Positions 52,141-63,918 of a stretch of DNA of 64,000 bases are shown in pieces. Made by a program: the position numbers and the translations under genes. Source of the stretch: Castanea sativa (lineage: Eukaryota; Streptophyta; Magnoliopsida; Fagales; Fagaceae); assembly GCF_040712315.1 (NCBI RefSeq), contig NC_134016.1, positions 28,310,003 to 28,374,002 of the forward strand, in the 5' to 3' direction. Each line of letters begins with the position of its first letter. Position 1 is the stretch's first letter. The notes under the pieces are model-generated. The model saw only the letters and a list, made by a program, of their open reading frames with translations. It was not told the DNA's origin and searched no databases.

Positions 52141-52627
52141 CAAAATCTCCTCTCACTTTTGTCTTCTCCTACTTCTAGCATAGCTTCTCTTCTTCTCTCT
52201 CGCGTGACCCTTCTCTTTCATTTTCTTTCCCTTCCCACAAAACCCATTTCATGTCTCTTCCTCCTTTGAACTCAAATTTTCATCTGGGGCTGGTGAGCAC
52301 GAATATGGACTGGAATCATCGTTGCTGACACCGGTTGAACCACAGTATAAGGTAATTTTCTCATCTGCCTCCTTCTCTGTCTCTCTTGCTCTATTCCCAT
52401 CTGGTTTTGAATCAACTTAAGGAACAAATTTCTTCTATTTCGCCTCTAAACAAATTTCAAGATTTTGGGTTTGTAATGTTTGAATCCATTTCCCATTTGG
52501 AATTTATGCAATCATTGGGTTTTGTTGAGTTTGGTGAAAGCTCAGATTTGTGTGAAAATACAAGAGCTTGTTTAGACTCCCAAATTAAAATTACAGCTAG
52601 ATTGCTTTTACTCTTACTTAATCAAAG
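52141..52627. other. CT-rich stretch, possible leader of GRF gene
   Basis: Pyrimidine-rich sequence (52190-52260) and a possible splice donor AAG|GTAATTTTC near 52350 look like a plant 5' UTR. The ORF 52386-52637 matches no family. A link to the zinc-finger gene at 54441 is speculative, because an LTR element lies between. Confidence 0.25.
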
Positions 52628-53612
52628 TGCAGAATAAGAGTAAATGAAGCGCAATAAACCGATAACTACTCTATTGCATAAACATGAACAACAAACAATA
52701 AAAGTAAAGCACAAGAGTAAGGGAAGAGAGATGCAACCACAAGATAACATGCTGACGTGTTATCAAAGAGGAAACAGAAGAACTCAGCGAAAAACCTCTC
52801 CGCCGCCCTCCAAGCGGTAAATCGATCCACTAGACAATAAGTTGGAATACACGAATAGCAAGAGACCCTCCAAGCCAAATCTACCCAATGCACCTAAGCC
52901 CTCCAAGCTCCTGCACCAACGCTCCTGCACCAACAAGGTTTCTCGGAACTGTGTCTTGTCTAGCTTTTCGGATCCAGCAATACGCTAGATTGCATCCGCC
53001 AAAGCTTGGCTTCTTCCAATACTTCCCAGGCTCCAAAACACTTTCTACACTCTGAAAAGGTGTGGGTTGTGTTTGGGTACAAATCTCCTCTCAAGGTATG
53101 AAATTGGGAGAGGAAAGGAGAAGAGGCTAGAATGATGTCTCACTAAGGATGAGTAGCTCTCTTTAAAAAAAATGGGCGTGTGTGTTATTGAAAACTTATC
53201 TAGGGTTTTTCTCTCTGAATGGCCTCCTTGTAATTTCTGTGGGTAATGAGGGTATATATAGTATGAGTAAAGGGTAAGAAAATCACACTTAAAAATCCTC
53301 TAGGCAGAGAGCTTCGCGGGTGTGTCGCAGGAAGGCCTTACCCACGAGACACTCGTGAAATCCTCCAAGCTGGCACAATTCTTCGGCTTCCAGCATGTGC
53401 TTCTCACGTGCCCTTTTCGCGGGATATTCTTCTCGCGAGTTAGTTGCGAAATTGCACTGATTCTTCATTTCATGCTCGATTCTTCACCAACTTAATACTA
53501 AACCCAATACAATAAAATCCCACAAAATACAAGGAACAAAATAAAGCAATTACAACACTTTGTGTCATGAAATAAAGCAACATAAAATATAGTTGTAAAT
53601 CACAACTTTACA
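52628..53612 (-). mobile_element. LTR with polypurine tract, truncated retrotransposon (family E)
   Basis: Minus strand: TGTAAAGTTGTGATTTACAA starts the LTR at 53612 and CTCTTATTCTGCA ends it at 52628 (985 bp). Directly upstream lies GCCAAAGGAGGAGAT (53627-53613), a polypurine tract like those before the 3' LTR of many plant Copia elements. A TATA box (CTATATATACC, about 53256-53266) is suitably placed. Only this LTR and perhaps a few hundred bases of spacer (to about 54100) remain; no pol domains were found. Confidence 0.7.
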
Positions 53613-53627
53613 ATCTCCTCCTTTGGC

Positions 53628-54440
53628 TATTCCGTAACAAAACACCTTATAACAGACTCTAGACTTAAATGTGATTTTGTGAACAACGACAAAACTCACT
53701 CACACCTAAATCTAAAACCTGTGATAAACTTGGAACATGTATACCTGTAACCTGAAACACTTGCACAAAACATATTAGATCCTCAAGGTAAATTAAGTGA
53801 TAAAATGACAAGTATAATGAAACAAGTAAAAAGCAATCAAGTAAACATAATGTGAAATATATGAGCAACTTGATCATACACCAAAACAGTCATATGGAAA
53901 AGACTACAATGATCATATAGCAAAGTAAATGATCATTCGAACATGCAACCAATAAAGTGAAATAGCATGAGGATAAATGCATGTCCAACACATAAAAGCA
54001 CACCCTGAGCAATAAGGATATCATCCATGACATTGGCAACCTTTTTTCTAGCGATAATAAACACAAATCAAAATGTTGACCAACACAAGCCAAAAAAAAA
54101 AAAAACCCAGCTATAAATTAGAGATACATGTATGCAAATATTAAATAAGAATCTAAAATGCAAACCTTGTTGAAATGCAAAAAAATTTATTTATGTGAGA
54201 TATAATTAGGCTTTCTAACATGGTAATCCAAAATAATTGACAAATCCAATAAAATTCTTGAACCGCACTTGGCAACAAATTTTAATTTACTATATGCTGA
54301 AGTCTCTCACACTACTTTAGACATTCTGTATGATGAATTGTGTTTATTTATGTGTATTACATAGTGCACTTTGAGCACCATTTGAGCATAATCATTGCAT
54401 TCCACTTGAAATAACGTCTTTTTTTCTTCTTCTTTTTGAG
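53628..54440. other. Possible internal spacer of the LTR element; unassigned
   Basis: AT-rich sequence upstream (minus-strand sense) of the polypurine tract. Short minus-strand ORFs at 53665-54093 show no retroviral protease, integrase or reverse transcriptase motif. Confidence 0.35.
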
Positions 54441-55043
54441 ATGGATATAGGGGTGGGTTTCCCAACAATGTTGGATACAAGTAATTACTACTCCAGTGCT
54501 AGTGGGCATTTGAGTGACCTTGAGCACTGCACCCTTAAGACGTCCTTGTCACTTCATAGTTTTAGTAGGAGGTTTTATGGCTATCATTATTGGTCGCTGG
54601 TGAGTACCATTTTCAGTTATTTCAATTATTTAAGTTTGTGCCTTAAGTCGCCAATTTCTCGTATCACTATTTAAGTGCTTTGTTTTAATGTACAAGATGA
54701 TGAAAATAACTGTAAGTTCTTCAAATGGCTAGACAACAACACTTGTAAGTGTGGCATAGCAACAAGACCTATTGTTATAGCAAGATTCAAGCGGTTGGAG
54801 TCTAAGGTGGAAGTTGCTACTAAAGAGTTGATGGAAGCTCATGCCATGGAAGAAGCAGCAATGGAAAGGGAACGAGTTGCAAAACAAAGGGCTGAAAGAG
54901 CTAAGGTTGCATGCAAGATTGCTGAAGAGAAAGCAGAAAATTTTAAGATAGCTCTATTAGTATCATGGGTAATGTTTGGAGTATTGCTTATTTTGTCTAG
55001 TAGGTTTGGGGAAGTTGGTAAGAGGCAAAGGTGTTTGCCATGA
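54441..55043 (+). pseudogene. GRF-type zinc finger / coiled-coil / TM protein, probably broken
   Basis: Exon 1 (54441-54599) holds the first half of a GRF finger (HCTLKTS...SRRFYGYHYW) and ends at a consensus donor CTG|GTGAGT. Exon 2 (from about 54697, stop at 55041-55043) continues DDENNCKFFKWLDNNTCKCG, then a charged alanine/glutamate coiled coil (about 80 residues, LESKVEVATKELMEAHAMEE...) and a membrane segment (IALLVSWVMFGVLLILSS). The layout matches plant proteins annotated as uncharacterized At4g04775-like; function unknown. GRF fingers bind single-stranded nucleic acid in other proteins. Exon 1 ends in phase 0, but both usable acceptors (54676, 54697) need phase 1, so the frame does not join, and a zinc-ligand cysteine position (FYGY) is changed. 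A one-base lesion or sequencing error would explain it. Confidence 0.5.
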
Positions 55044-55202
55044 TGAATTGCTTATGTGCTATGCAATATGGACTTGTATAATTACCTTGGATATCTTTTG
55101 TATTGTAAGTGTCCAACTTTATGATATGTATGACGCTGGAATTCCATTATATGTATTGGGAGTGTTAAACTTTATGCAATATGGACTTCTATAATAGGTA
55201 TG

Positions 55203-55363
55203 TTTGAGTTTCAGTTAGCTCAACTAGCAAAGTCGCCGATGGTTGTATAAGAGATTTGGGGTTCAATCCCCGCCTACACCAAAAACTAAATGGTGTCTTG
55301 GTCTGATGATAAAGAGCTATCATTAGGAGCAGACGCTAAAGGTTAAAACTCTCTAAAAAAAAA
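55203..55363 (+). repeat. tRNA-derived SINE (sense)
   Basis: GTTTCAGTTAGCTCAACTAG (box A), GGGGTTCAATCCCCGC (box B), CTTGGTCTGATGATAAAGAG and an A-run tail. Co-linear with the minus-strand copy at 18802-18965. Target duplication not clear. Not a tRNA gene: no anticodon arm or acceptor stem pairing. Confidence 0.8.
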
Positions 55364-55479
55364 GATGGCAAAGGGGTTTGTTATAAGCAAAAAATCAAAA
55401 TGTAATTGGTAGTGGTTTTGTTGTTTACTTGCTTGTTTTCAAAATTGGCATCACATGCATATTGGAATATGACCATTAA

Positions 55480-56715
55480 TAGATAATTCATTGCCAAAAG
55501 CTATTACGTAAGAAATGATAGGCTAAAAACGTATTGACCCCTTGTGATGAATTAAGTTGATTAATTAGCCAAGTTATTAATTAATCAAATTAACATGCAA
55601 AGCGCGTGGTAGCACAAACAAATCACCAATTAAACTAAAGTATGCAGCGAAAAATAAATGACACGGTGATTTGCTTACGAATGGGGAAAACCTACACGGC
55701 AAAAACCCCACCAGGTGATTTTAAGGTCACCACTCCTGAAATTTCACTATTATCACAACAAGCGGTTACAAGTAAAGGAATTCTAAGTACCTTACCAACC
55801 TACAGTTGAACCCTTACCCCAATACCCAATTGGACTTGTTCTGTAGTGACAATTTCTCCTTTCGATGCACGGCTCCCAAGTACGTGGCTAACCAATTTGA
55901 TGCGCGGCTTACTCCTTTGCACGAATCCTAGTACGTGACTAACTCTATAACAACCCTTTGATTGTTGTAGTTGATTTGCAGCAGCTTCACATAGAAACAC
56001 CAATAAGATCTTCAATGTTGGTGTAAGAGACTTTGCTTGGTTACAAAACCCAAAGGCGTACAAGAAACGCAGCAAGAATTCTTTCTTCAGTAGGAGGAGG
56101 CTAGGGTTTCAAAAAGAAAACCTTATCAAGCTCTCTAGGGTTAGGTTTTTCTTTTTCCACCTTATTTAAATAGGAGCTTAATGGTCTCTCCTATTCCAAA
56201 TAGGTTTACACAAACCTTGGGCTTTCCTAGTCCAATAAGAATTATACAAACTTATAAACAAATAGCCTTTTAGAGTAAAAACGTTGCTAGCTATAATCTG
56301 AAACCCGTAAGCTCGATCGATTGAGACATCTGTCGAGCTTTAATGAATCTCGACAGATCGAGCTTCTGTCGAGGAGGTATCGAGACTTACAGTTTTGCAC
56401 TTTTCTTGAGCAGTTCTTGAGTAATCTTCATGTCTTCAATTTAACCACTTGTAATGATCATCTTGAACCTACTTAGATTTACCTAAATACAAATAAAGTG
56501 CGTTTTGTCAAAGGATATGCCAATTACATAAAAATATGTCCCCAACAAGAAATGTCAATATGTAATTGACATTACAATTGCATATAAACATGTCCACCTG
56601 TAGTTACATTGCCAAAATGTATCACATCAGAAATGTCAATAGGTAATTGACATTAACATTACATGTAAGCATGCCTACATATAGTTACATATAACTGTCC
56701 AAAAGAATGCATCAT
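55480..56715 (+). repeat. About 80-bp tandem units split by LTR insertion
   Basis: Units with GAAATGTCAATA.GTAATTGACATTA...ATGTCCACCTGTAGTTACAT occur at 56549-56629 and 56630-56700. A piece of a preceding unit (TAATAGATAATTCATTGCCAAAAG...GTAAGAAATG) lies just left of the solo LTR at 55516. The LTR landed in this array. Confidence 0.55.
55516..56547 (-). mobile_element. Solo LTR, family A copy 2
   Basis: Unit of 1032 bp, TGATAGGCTAAAAACG...TGTCCCCAACA, with exact 5-bp duplication AGAAA (55511-55515, 56548-56552). It aligns with 5625-6564. Minus orientation is inferred: read leftward it begins TGTTGGGGACATA, has CCTATTTAAATAAGG (about 56160-56174) as a TATA box some 380 bp in, and then a leader-like region. 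Confidence 0.8.
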
Positions 56716-56899
56716 GTATCCTACTAAGTGACTTCAAGTCACATTACCTAAATGTCTTAAGCAATATTAACGTTATACAAATATCCCAACAAAAAGCTGT
56801 CAATCATCCTAATCAAATGTCCACCATCAACCTTGATGTCGCATGCAATCCTCCCACATACGGTCAGTTATATCATCCCTAAACCCACCAATCTTGCCT

Positions 56900-58350
56900 A
56901 CTACCTCCATCAATGATACGTATAAGATTGTGTAGCGTACAACACGCAGAAACAACATATCGTTGATGATATTGCTTGAATTTCGGCATGGAATTCAAGA
57001 GGGAAATGGAGCCTTTAGGACTCTAAAAGATCCCTCAATTACCATGTGTAGTGAAGAATGCCTATAGTTATACAACTCTTTCTTCGTCGCCAGTTCCCTA
57101 TTACTCATCCTGAATTCTTGAGCATTATATTGAGTGGACTTGTATGGTGGAAGGAATGATGCACCAATGGGGTAGCCCGAATCAACCAAGTAGTAGGAAC
57201 CTGCATTAATAGCATCTCTCAATTAGATAATAATATGCTCCAGTACCCAAACAAATTTTCTTCAAAAGAAAGTCTTTAAATATTAAAAGAAGTTTCTACG
57301 AACAATAATTTTGCAAGCAACTACCAATTCAAGTTCATGACACATACACTTGCAATTTATTTTATGAATAGGCTTTTATTTATGTGTGTGTATTAATCTC
57401 TCTACCTCAAGGCTCATCAAAACACATGCTGACATGAAATATAGCATCTTCTATATATTTGTTAGATTATATTTTGTGATAAATCATGTTATTATTCTGT
57501 AAAGGCATTCACTAAACTATAAAATATATCCCTTCAAATTCAGAATGATTTTCCTTGCAAATTCATTCACTTCTATTATAATTTATTTATCTTTTGTTCT
57601 ATTTTCGAAAGAATAGTATAACCATAAGGACTAAGTGGGTGACATGCACACAATACTTGTGTTAGGTAGAATTTATGTGAACTACATATGCAATTTGGTG
57701 GCCATGGAAATCTACGCTTTGGGACTCTAATAGCTTTTTCCAACACCCTTGAGTCATTTGCACTACCCTCCTAACTAGAATGTACATACGTAAACCGCTT
57801 GTCATGGTCGCATGCGCACATAACATTGGTTGTAACAGTGTTCTTCCTACTCCTGTAAGGCTGGCTTCTATCTGTCGGAGGTGAGCACTAATATGTATTT
57901 AATTAATAGCTCCTATGCATTTCTACTAAATGATACCAATTATTTGTACACAACATCTCTAAGTGTGAATAAAAGAAGACAATAAAATAATATGCGTGAA
58001 CAATTTACCCAATAGGACGATATGTTTTCTATGATCATGAAGTTCAACTACACATGTATGTCAACAACATTAGCAATGAACTTATTTTATGAATTGATTT
58101 ATCTCAAACCAAGGGTAGTACTTGTTCGCCTATAGATGCTCTGGAAAGCCTACCACATTTGAATTGGGCCGAATTAAATGTTTGCCATATGTGTGGACAG
58201 CTCGCAACACCCTTTGAAACTTGTGGGACACCATTTCAGTGGAATGTTGAAATTTGTCTGCCATAGGTTGCATCTGAGTATTGTTCGACAATGTACAAGA
58301 ACATAGCCACTGACTCCTGCACATCAACACCATGGTTTTTAGACCTGAAC
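56900..58350 (-). pseudogene. PIF/Harbinger transposase 2, C-terminal portion
   Basis: Minus-strand order: VQESVAMFLYIV and FQHSTEMVSHKFQRVLRAVHTYGKHLI (58330-58170), PPTDRSQPYRSRKNTVTTNV (about 57880-57825) with a frame change into CDHDKRFTYV-like residues, then YYLVDSGYPIGASFLPPYKSTQYNAQEFR and HSSLHMVIEGSFRVLKAPFP (57200-57000). This is the DDE nuclease of a lineage different from the copy at 2640. Frameshifts and stops disrupt it. Its N-terminal part lies beyond a nested insertion at 60690-61099. Confidence 0.75.
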
Positions 58351-58529
58351 CGTTTAATGAACCGTAAAAGAGAGAGGTTTAGGGTTTTTGAGGTTGGACG
58401 GAAATCGAACTAAGGTGGAACCATAATGATGTCATAATTAATTTAAAATATAAATAAATATATTAAATTAGTACATATAGAAAAAATAACTAAAATAATC
58501 TAATTAAATATAAAGACATATATTTCTTT

Positions 58530-59327
58530 TGTAAGAGCCAGATTCAATCCACAGCCTAAATGAGTTAGGCAATGGCCTAATGAGCCCAAAACGATGAATT
58601 TATTAGAGAGTGGGCTTGATACTAAATGTTCAATGAGTTAGGTGATAGGCTAGTTAGTGTCAGGATAAACAAGATAAACAGTTTGGACAAAGAAAAATGC
58701 TCCTCGGTCAAGTCCGAGGAAGGTATGTTCTTATATATTTCTTTTGGACTTATACAAATGTTTAAGTTCTTAATTACATAGTGCTTTTCTCTCTCTCCCT
58801 CTAAGATGCCTCCCTCTGTATGGAGTTCTTCCCTTTTATATGTCCTTATCATCTTTCATCCCAGTTTTTCACGTGTAGATCATATTGCTAATCTTCTTAA
58901 TACTTGTCCCATCAACACCTTCTTGAAGTCTTTGTGGGTAGCTATAAGGCTGGAAGCTACTGTTTAGGTATCACTTCCACATAAATGCGGCCAGGAGGTT
59001 AAATGCAGAGCATTCAATGCGGTGATAGCAGCTTTCTTTCTAGATATTTCTCAATTCTCTGTTGACTCATCTCTTTCTAATGCTTATCCTCTCAAGCACG
59101 GCTGCTTGCTGCCTAGTGCTTGATGGGTGGTCAGACTTCAGGCCTCTACTCTACTAGCCGAGGAGGGGTCGCTCCTTAGACAACATCACTTGTTCATTGT
59201 GACTCGACCTCTTCCTCGGCTAAAAAATCTATCTGTCTTCGCTAGTACTCATCTGTCCTCGGGTTATTTGACGTCCTCGGGCGCGACCCACTGCCTAATA
59301 TCCTTATTTGGGCCCTTCATCCCTACA
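58530..59327 (-). mobile_element. Solo LTR, family B copy 2
   Basis: Minus strand TGTAGGGATGAAGGGCCC...TGGCTCTTACA, 798 bp, exact 5-bp duplication TCTTT (58525-58529, 59328-59332). ACATATAAAAGGG on the minus strand (about 58843-58831) supplies a TATA box. Homologous to 15255-15949 in opposite orientation. Confidence 0.85.
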
Positions 59328-59949
59328 TCTTTATATATGATAAGCCAAAATCCATATAAGTTTTTTAAAGATATTTCAACTAACATATCAATATCAAACC
59401 CAAATCTCTACTTCTCAATAATAATAACACCTACATTTTTTTAGAATATTATAATTATAATATGAACCTAAAAATAATGAAAAAAGGAAAAAGAAGAAGA
59501 ATTCATTGACAACAGGATATCAATATCATGTGGGCACTGGGGGTGGGATTCAAAATTGAAATGACATGTAGTCTGACACTTTCAACTCCCACCATTCAAT
59601 TTTCCATTATCCTTTGTTATTTCCAATGCAGTCACATGCTTGGATTCATAAAACTAAAAATTAGTACAAAAGAAAGCAAAAAAAAAAAAAAAAAGAAGCA
59701 AAAGAGAAGTTAGCAAAGGTGAGGACGAAACAAAAAAGAAGAGTAAAATGCTTGGGTTAGTCATCTGGAAGTTAGTCACATGCTTGGGTTCACATGATGA
59801 AGGCTACTTGTTGTGAGGGTTGATTTCTCCATTTTTGCTTTTTTCCATCTTTGTTTTCTTCTTCTTTCTTTGCTTCTTCTTCTCTGTTTTTTTTTAAAAA
59901 AAAAAATTTTACCTTCCATTTGGTTCCAGATTTGAAAAAACCATTGTTA

Positions 59950-60443
59950 TTAATACCGTTTCGGACCCCGTTTCGGTTTGTCTAGTGGAATGGAATATTT
60001 CGGTACCGGCCGATTTCGGCGTACCGTTTTAAGGTGTTTCGGGTTCCTAAAAATTAAATTATATATATTCTTGTAAAACATAAAATTGTCAATTCTAATA
60101 AATAAATAACTAAATTTCAAATAATACAAATCATTACTCATTACATAAGCCCATAATAATTAATAACTAATAAGCCAACAAAATTTATAACATAATATTA
60201 GCCATCAAATAATAAATTTTTTTTTTTTTTTTTTTCCATAGGCCAAATCACGTACCGGCCGGAATTCACATCTCGGCCGGAATTGGCCGGAATTGGCCGG
60301 AATTGGCCGGAATGGCCGGAATGGACCGGAATGGCCCGAAATTTGGCCCGAGGTGGAACGTTAAGTATCTCGGTACCGGTTTGCATACCGGAACGAAAAA
60401 TTCCGGCCGTTCCGGCCGGAACGGAACGGAATCAATAACAATG
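59950..60443. mobile_element. hAT-like MITE with GGCCGGAATT array
   Basis: Ends CCATTGTTATTAATACCGTT (from about 59941) and the complement CCATTGTTATTGATTCCGTT are inverted repeats. Both continue into CGGTACCGGCCG-type sequence. Near the right end a 10-bp unit, GGCCGGAATT, is repeated about six times with drift (60275-60340). The flanks are A-runs, so the target duplication cannot be judged. Confidence 0.6.
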
Positions 60444-60689
60444 GAAAAAACCCAAAGTATTGCTGAAGTTTCAGCCAGTATTGGCTAAAACTTTGCCGAA
60501 AAAAGGAATCGTGCAAATCGTGAAAACCGGCCATGGTTCCCAGAGCCGTACGGTTCAATCATGGTTCAAGTGGTTCCATGCTTTTTTTTTGGTATGGAGC
60601 GGTTCTTAGAGTTAAAAGAACCGTAATGATACGAGGTTCACGGTTAACCGGGTTGGACCGTACGGTCCGGCACAGCCCCTTCCTTCCAG

Positions 60690-61099
60690 AAAAGTATCCA
60701 AAATGTTTCAGCACATCATCCAAGTGATAGAACAATTGTAATGTCATACGAAACATCTCATGACACTACTTAGGATTGCCATCTCTCACTTCGGCCATAT
60801 AATCTTTGCCACTTAACATGCTTGTACACATTGGGCGCTTATCGTAATGCTGTTGAAAATATGCCGCCATCTTGCGAACCATTAGAAATACAAATAGAAA
60901 CTCTTCCTCCTTGTTGTCATAGTCTGAGTTTGTGTTTGACTAGTCATAATTTATGTCTGACCCATAATGCATATCATTGTCGAGGTTCATGTATTTGTCG
61001 TCAAAATCACAGCCCCTAATATCAATGTCATCATCATTGGAGTTAAAGTAAGCGTCATCAAAATCATATTGCCAGAAAGGGTCACTGGAGGAGGCCATT
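60690..61099 (-). pseudogene. PIF/Harbinger transposase 2, N-terminal portion
   Basis: From an ATG at 61099 the minus strand reads MASSSDPFWQYDFDDAYFNS, a very acidic head, then MVRKMAAYFQQHYDKRPMCT, SMLSGKDYMAEVRDGNPK and CHEMFRMTLQLFYHLDDVLK, the standard N-terminal region of this transposase type. There are internal stops (for example after SDINYD). The frame is cut at about 60690 by the insertion stack. Confidence 0.75.
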
Positions 61100-61500
61100 A
61101 TACCCTATACCCTGCAAAACCAAAGCTTCAGTATCAAACATGTACTAACACACTAATATAAAGTACCGATGATATAACAATAATGTTAGCACAACTCACC
61201 TTAGAATGTAAATAACTTGAACTAAATAACAACCATCATCAAAACTATATACTAGTATAAATAAAACCAAGTACATAACAACAATTACCAAAGCACACAT
61301 ACTAATGTAAATGGCATCAAGTAGAGAACAACAATTAATGAAGCTCACATACTAATTTAAATAACATCAATTCCACGTGCATAGTTCACTACAAACATCC
61401 AAGATTGTCCAAGCACCCACATGAAATCCTTAAAATTGTCTTAAAAGGTACAACCAACTGATTCAAATTTGAATCATAATAACCAACATAACAAAAGAAG
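61100..61500. other. Spacer between the two Harbinger ORFs
   Basis: Short direct repeats AACAACAATTA..GAAGC.CACATACTAAT.TAAAT near 61280 and 61328. Otherwise featureless. Confidence 0.4.
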
Positions 61501-61547
61501 CTATCAATTATCTCTCTGATGAATATGACGCTCCATCCACCTCTCCC

Positions 61548-62422
61548 TCATTTGCTTTGGCATGCCCATGAACACCCCCATATTATCTTTCTGTTGGAGC
61601 TACTAGTAGCCCTTCCCTTTCTCAAGGTAAACCTTTCCCTTGCCAATGCAGTGTGCTCTTGAAGAGTAGGAGTTATTTCACTAGCTTTATCCTTTTTCTT
61701 GGCAACCTCCTTCCCTTTGCCGCTAGCTTCTTGAATGGGACGTTTGTTAGCACGTTGGGTTTGCTCAATAATAGGGGGATCACCCTGGGATATGCCTTCC
61801 ATGTTTGGAGTGTAGCAATCATCATTACCCAAATGGGTATGACCTGTCTCATTGGCAAGTTCCTCCTCCAGAGCATGCTCTTCTTCACTATCTAAAGTTG
61901 GTGTGTTTGCAAGGAACTGGTTGCAATAGTAGGGGCAAGCAATTGCCTTAGTTTGTCATAGTTCGGACATCCCTTTTTCCCTAATGTTGCTACTTTAGAA
62001 TCACCCTATAACGACAACATTTACATCAAACATTTGCTAATACCAAATAGAAAAATTACTTACAAATATGCACATAGTTAGGGAAGTAAATAACATACCG
62101 CAACCACGTTTGCCCACACCTTATCAGGACTAGTAACCGTTGGAGTTGTCTCATCCTACCCCAACTCGGTATGCCTCAACAGTTGACCACACTTTTTTTT
62201 TTGGTTGTTTCTTGGGCCTATTATGCTTACGAATCACTTTCTTAGAGGGGAAAGTCTTACTAGTTTGCATGTTTAGAGTTTTTGTAATTGATACCCAAAC
62301 CATAGCAAAGATACCATGTTCCATATTCCCCTTCAATTATTCATCCAACATAATTTCAATAAATTCTTTTCAATATGGGGAGGCCACATTTTATCATCTG
62401 CTTCTTGAGTTTCAAATGCCAT
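61548..62422 (-). pseudogene. Myb/SANT-like ORF of PIF/Harbinger element 2
   Basis: From an ATG at 62422: MAFETQEADDKMWPPHIEKN, a Myb/SANT-like domain start, then NMEHGIFAMVWVSITKTLNM, KVWANVV near 62115, KGCPNYDKLRQ (about 61970) and a basic tail (GKGKEVAKKKDKASEIT, TALARERFTLRKGRA). Frameshifts lie between segments. Same strand as and upstream of the transposase halves, completing the two-gene layout of a Harbinger element; gene order is opposite to that of element 1. Confidence 0.65.
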
Positions 62423-62429
62423 CTAATAC

Positions 62430-63253
62430 AAATATCCCAATACAAACATATGTTAATATAGAAATTATATGTTTTAATAAAATGTCCACTTGGATCATTT
62501 TACTGATTTATTGTTATCAGCTATATAACCAATACTCAAGTTGAAATTATTTCATATAGCTAGAATTGAATTAAACTAAGAAAGTTACAGAACATTTCCC
62601 TCACTGCATAGCTCAACAAATGAGCACAATATCCATATAAATTCAGGGCTTTGAACTACTAACATAAATTGAAAGTAAATCATCTCTAAGCAATGTTACA
62701 GTCACACAGCTTCGTAGATCATAAAATATGCACAATACCAACATAAGCTCAGTACCATGACTTACAAGGCACTGTAATTTCTTATAACCCAACTAATACT
62801 ACAACAGAAATGTATATGTTCCCAAAGAAAAAAATAACCCAAAAACAGAACCAATGTACAGGAAAATAAGTATATAAACGTTTGAAAAGTATATCTATCT
62901 TATGGTTTATTCCCTTTGGCTTTATTTGTTTTTGGGATTTTTCTAAGGTTTTATACATAGTGATTTATTTTGCTTACCAATGAAAATAATTTTTTTAAAA
63001 AAGTGTTGAATAGACCAGCCCCACTTAGCCTTAGGATGAAACAAAATTTCGTAAAACTTGTCTCCAAACCCACGTCACAGTATATCTTCAAATACATAAA
63101 GCATACGTATTATAAGGAAAAAAAATTTGCATTTTAAAATCTGTCTCAATACTGTGAACTAGATAGCAGTGTTAGAAAATTTTGATGGAGCAGTCAAACT
63201 ATAGCACAAGCACAACTTGAATCAACCAAACCCACAGCTTCACATCTCCATCT
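62430..63253. other. AT-rich intergenic, nothing recognised
   Basis: No ORF with family resemblance, no repeat end apart from the MITE that follows. Confidence 0.4.
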
Positions 63254-63262
63254 CCAAACACC

Positions 63263-63918
63263 GGCCAAAATGGGCAATTAGCCATAGTTATTGAACAATA
63301 TAGTTAGTAGGCACAGTTTAGAAACTATATATTTTACTAACATCTCGACTCTAAGAGAGTCGATTTTGGACTATAAATCGAGTTTTTGAGACTCGATTTT
63401 CATAGTCCGATCAAATCTGATGTGGCATTTTTTTCACGTAGACTGTACCTGAAAATCGAGTATTTAACAGTCGATTTATAACTTTCACTTACACTTATTT
63501 TTTCTTATTTTCCTTCCCCTTTTGTCTGAGTTCCATTTGCTTACTGCATCTGCTCTGCTTCCGGCACAAGGTCAGCCACCACAGGCTCATTGCCACTGAC
63601 CAGCAGCGCGACCCAGGCGGCGCTACCCAGCGGCGCGACCCAGCCCGCAAGACCCAGGCGCGCGACCCAGGTCACAATTTCTGGGATTTTTTTTTGAGAG
63701 TGTCTTGAAATATGTATGGTTTGTAAATCGAGTCTCTAATAGTCGACTTCCAGGTGGTCATCACGTGGATAAAATGCCACATCAGAAATGATAGACTATG
63801 GAAATCGAGTCTTAGAGAGTCGATTTTGACCCCCAAAATGTTAGTAAAATATATAGTTTCTAAACTGTGCCTACTAACTATATTGTTCAATAACTATGGC
63901 TAATTGCCCATTTTGGCC
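63263..63918. mobile_element. Mutator-type MITE, family M1 copy 2
   Basis: A 656-bp element with exact 9-bp target duplication CCAAACACC (63254-63262, 63919-63927). Terminal inverted repeats are essentially perfect for about 80 bp, starting GGCCAAAATGGGCAATTAGC. Inner margins carry AATCGAGT-type palindromes, and the centre has GCGCGACCCAGG repeats (63603-63672). The high identity of the two termini suggests a recent insertion. The 72-codon ORF inside (63672-63890, minus) is incidental. Confidence 0.9.

Larger units (their letters stand above)
58335..60678. mobile_element. Stack of insertions inside PIF/Harbinger 2
   Basis: This interval separates the two halves of one transposase reading (LKHFGYF | VQESVAMFLY). 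It contains a left flank with CCATGGTTTTTAGACCTGAACCG, the family-B solo LTR (58530-59327), AT-rich filler (59333-59940), a GGCCGGAAT-rich element (59950-60443) and a right flank with CCATGGTTCCCAGAGCCGTACGG and GGTTGGACCGTACGGTCC. The flanks suggest a host element of ACCGGTT-type composition, but its true ends and TSD were not established. Confidence 0.5.

Noticed and set aside
52386..52637. 83-codon ORF upstream of the GRF gene
   Set aside because: No recognisable domain, no splice-compatible partner exon, and it runs into the end of an LTR at 52628.
61268..61375. CRISPR-like spaced repeats (AACAACAATTA.. units)
   Set aside because: Only two or three imperfect direct repeats in plant intergenic DNA, without regular spacers or cas genes.
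63672..63890. 72-codon ORF shared with the 106-codon ORF at 4112-4432
   Set aside because: Similarity arises because both lie in copies of the same MITE; reading frames run through inverted repeats and are not conserved as protein.
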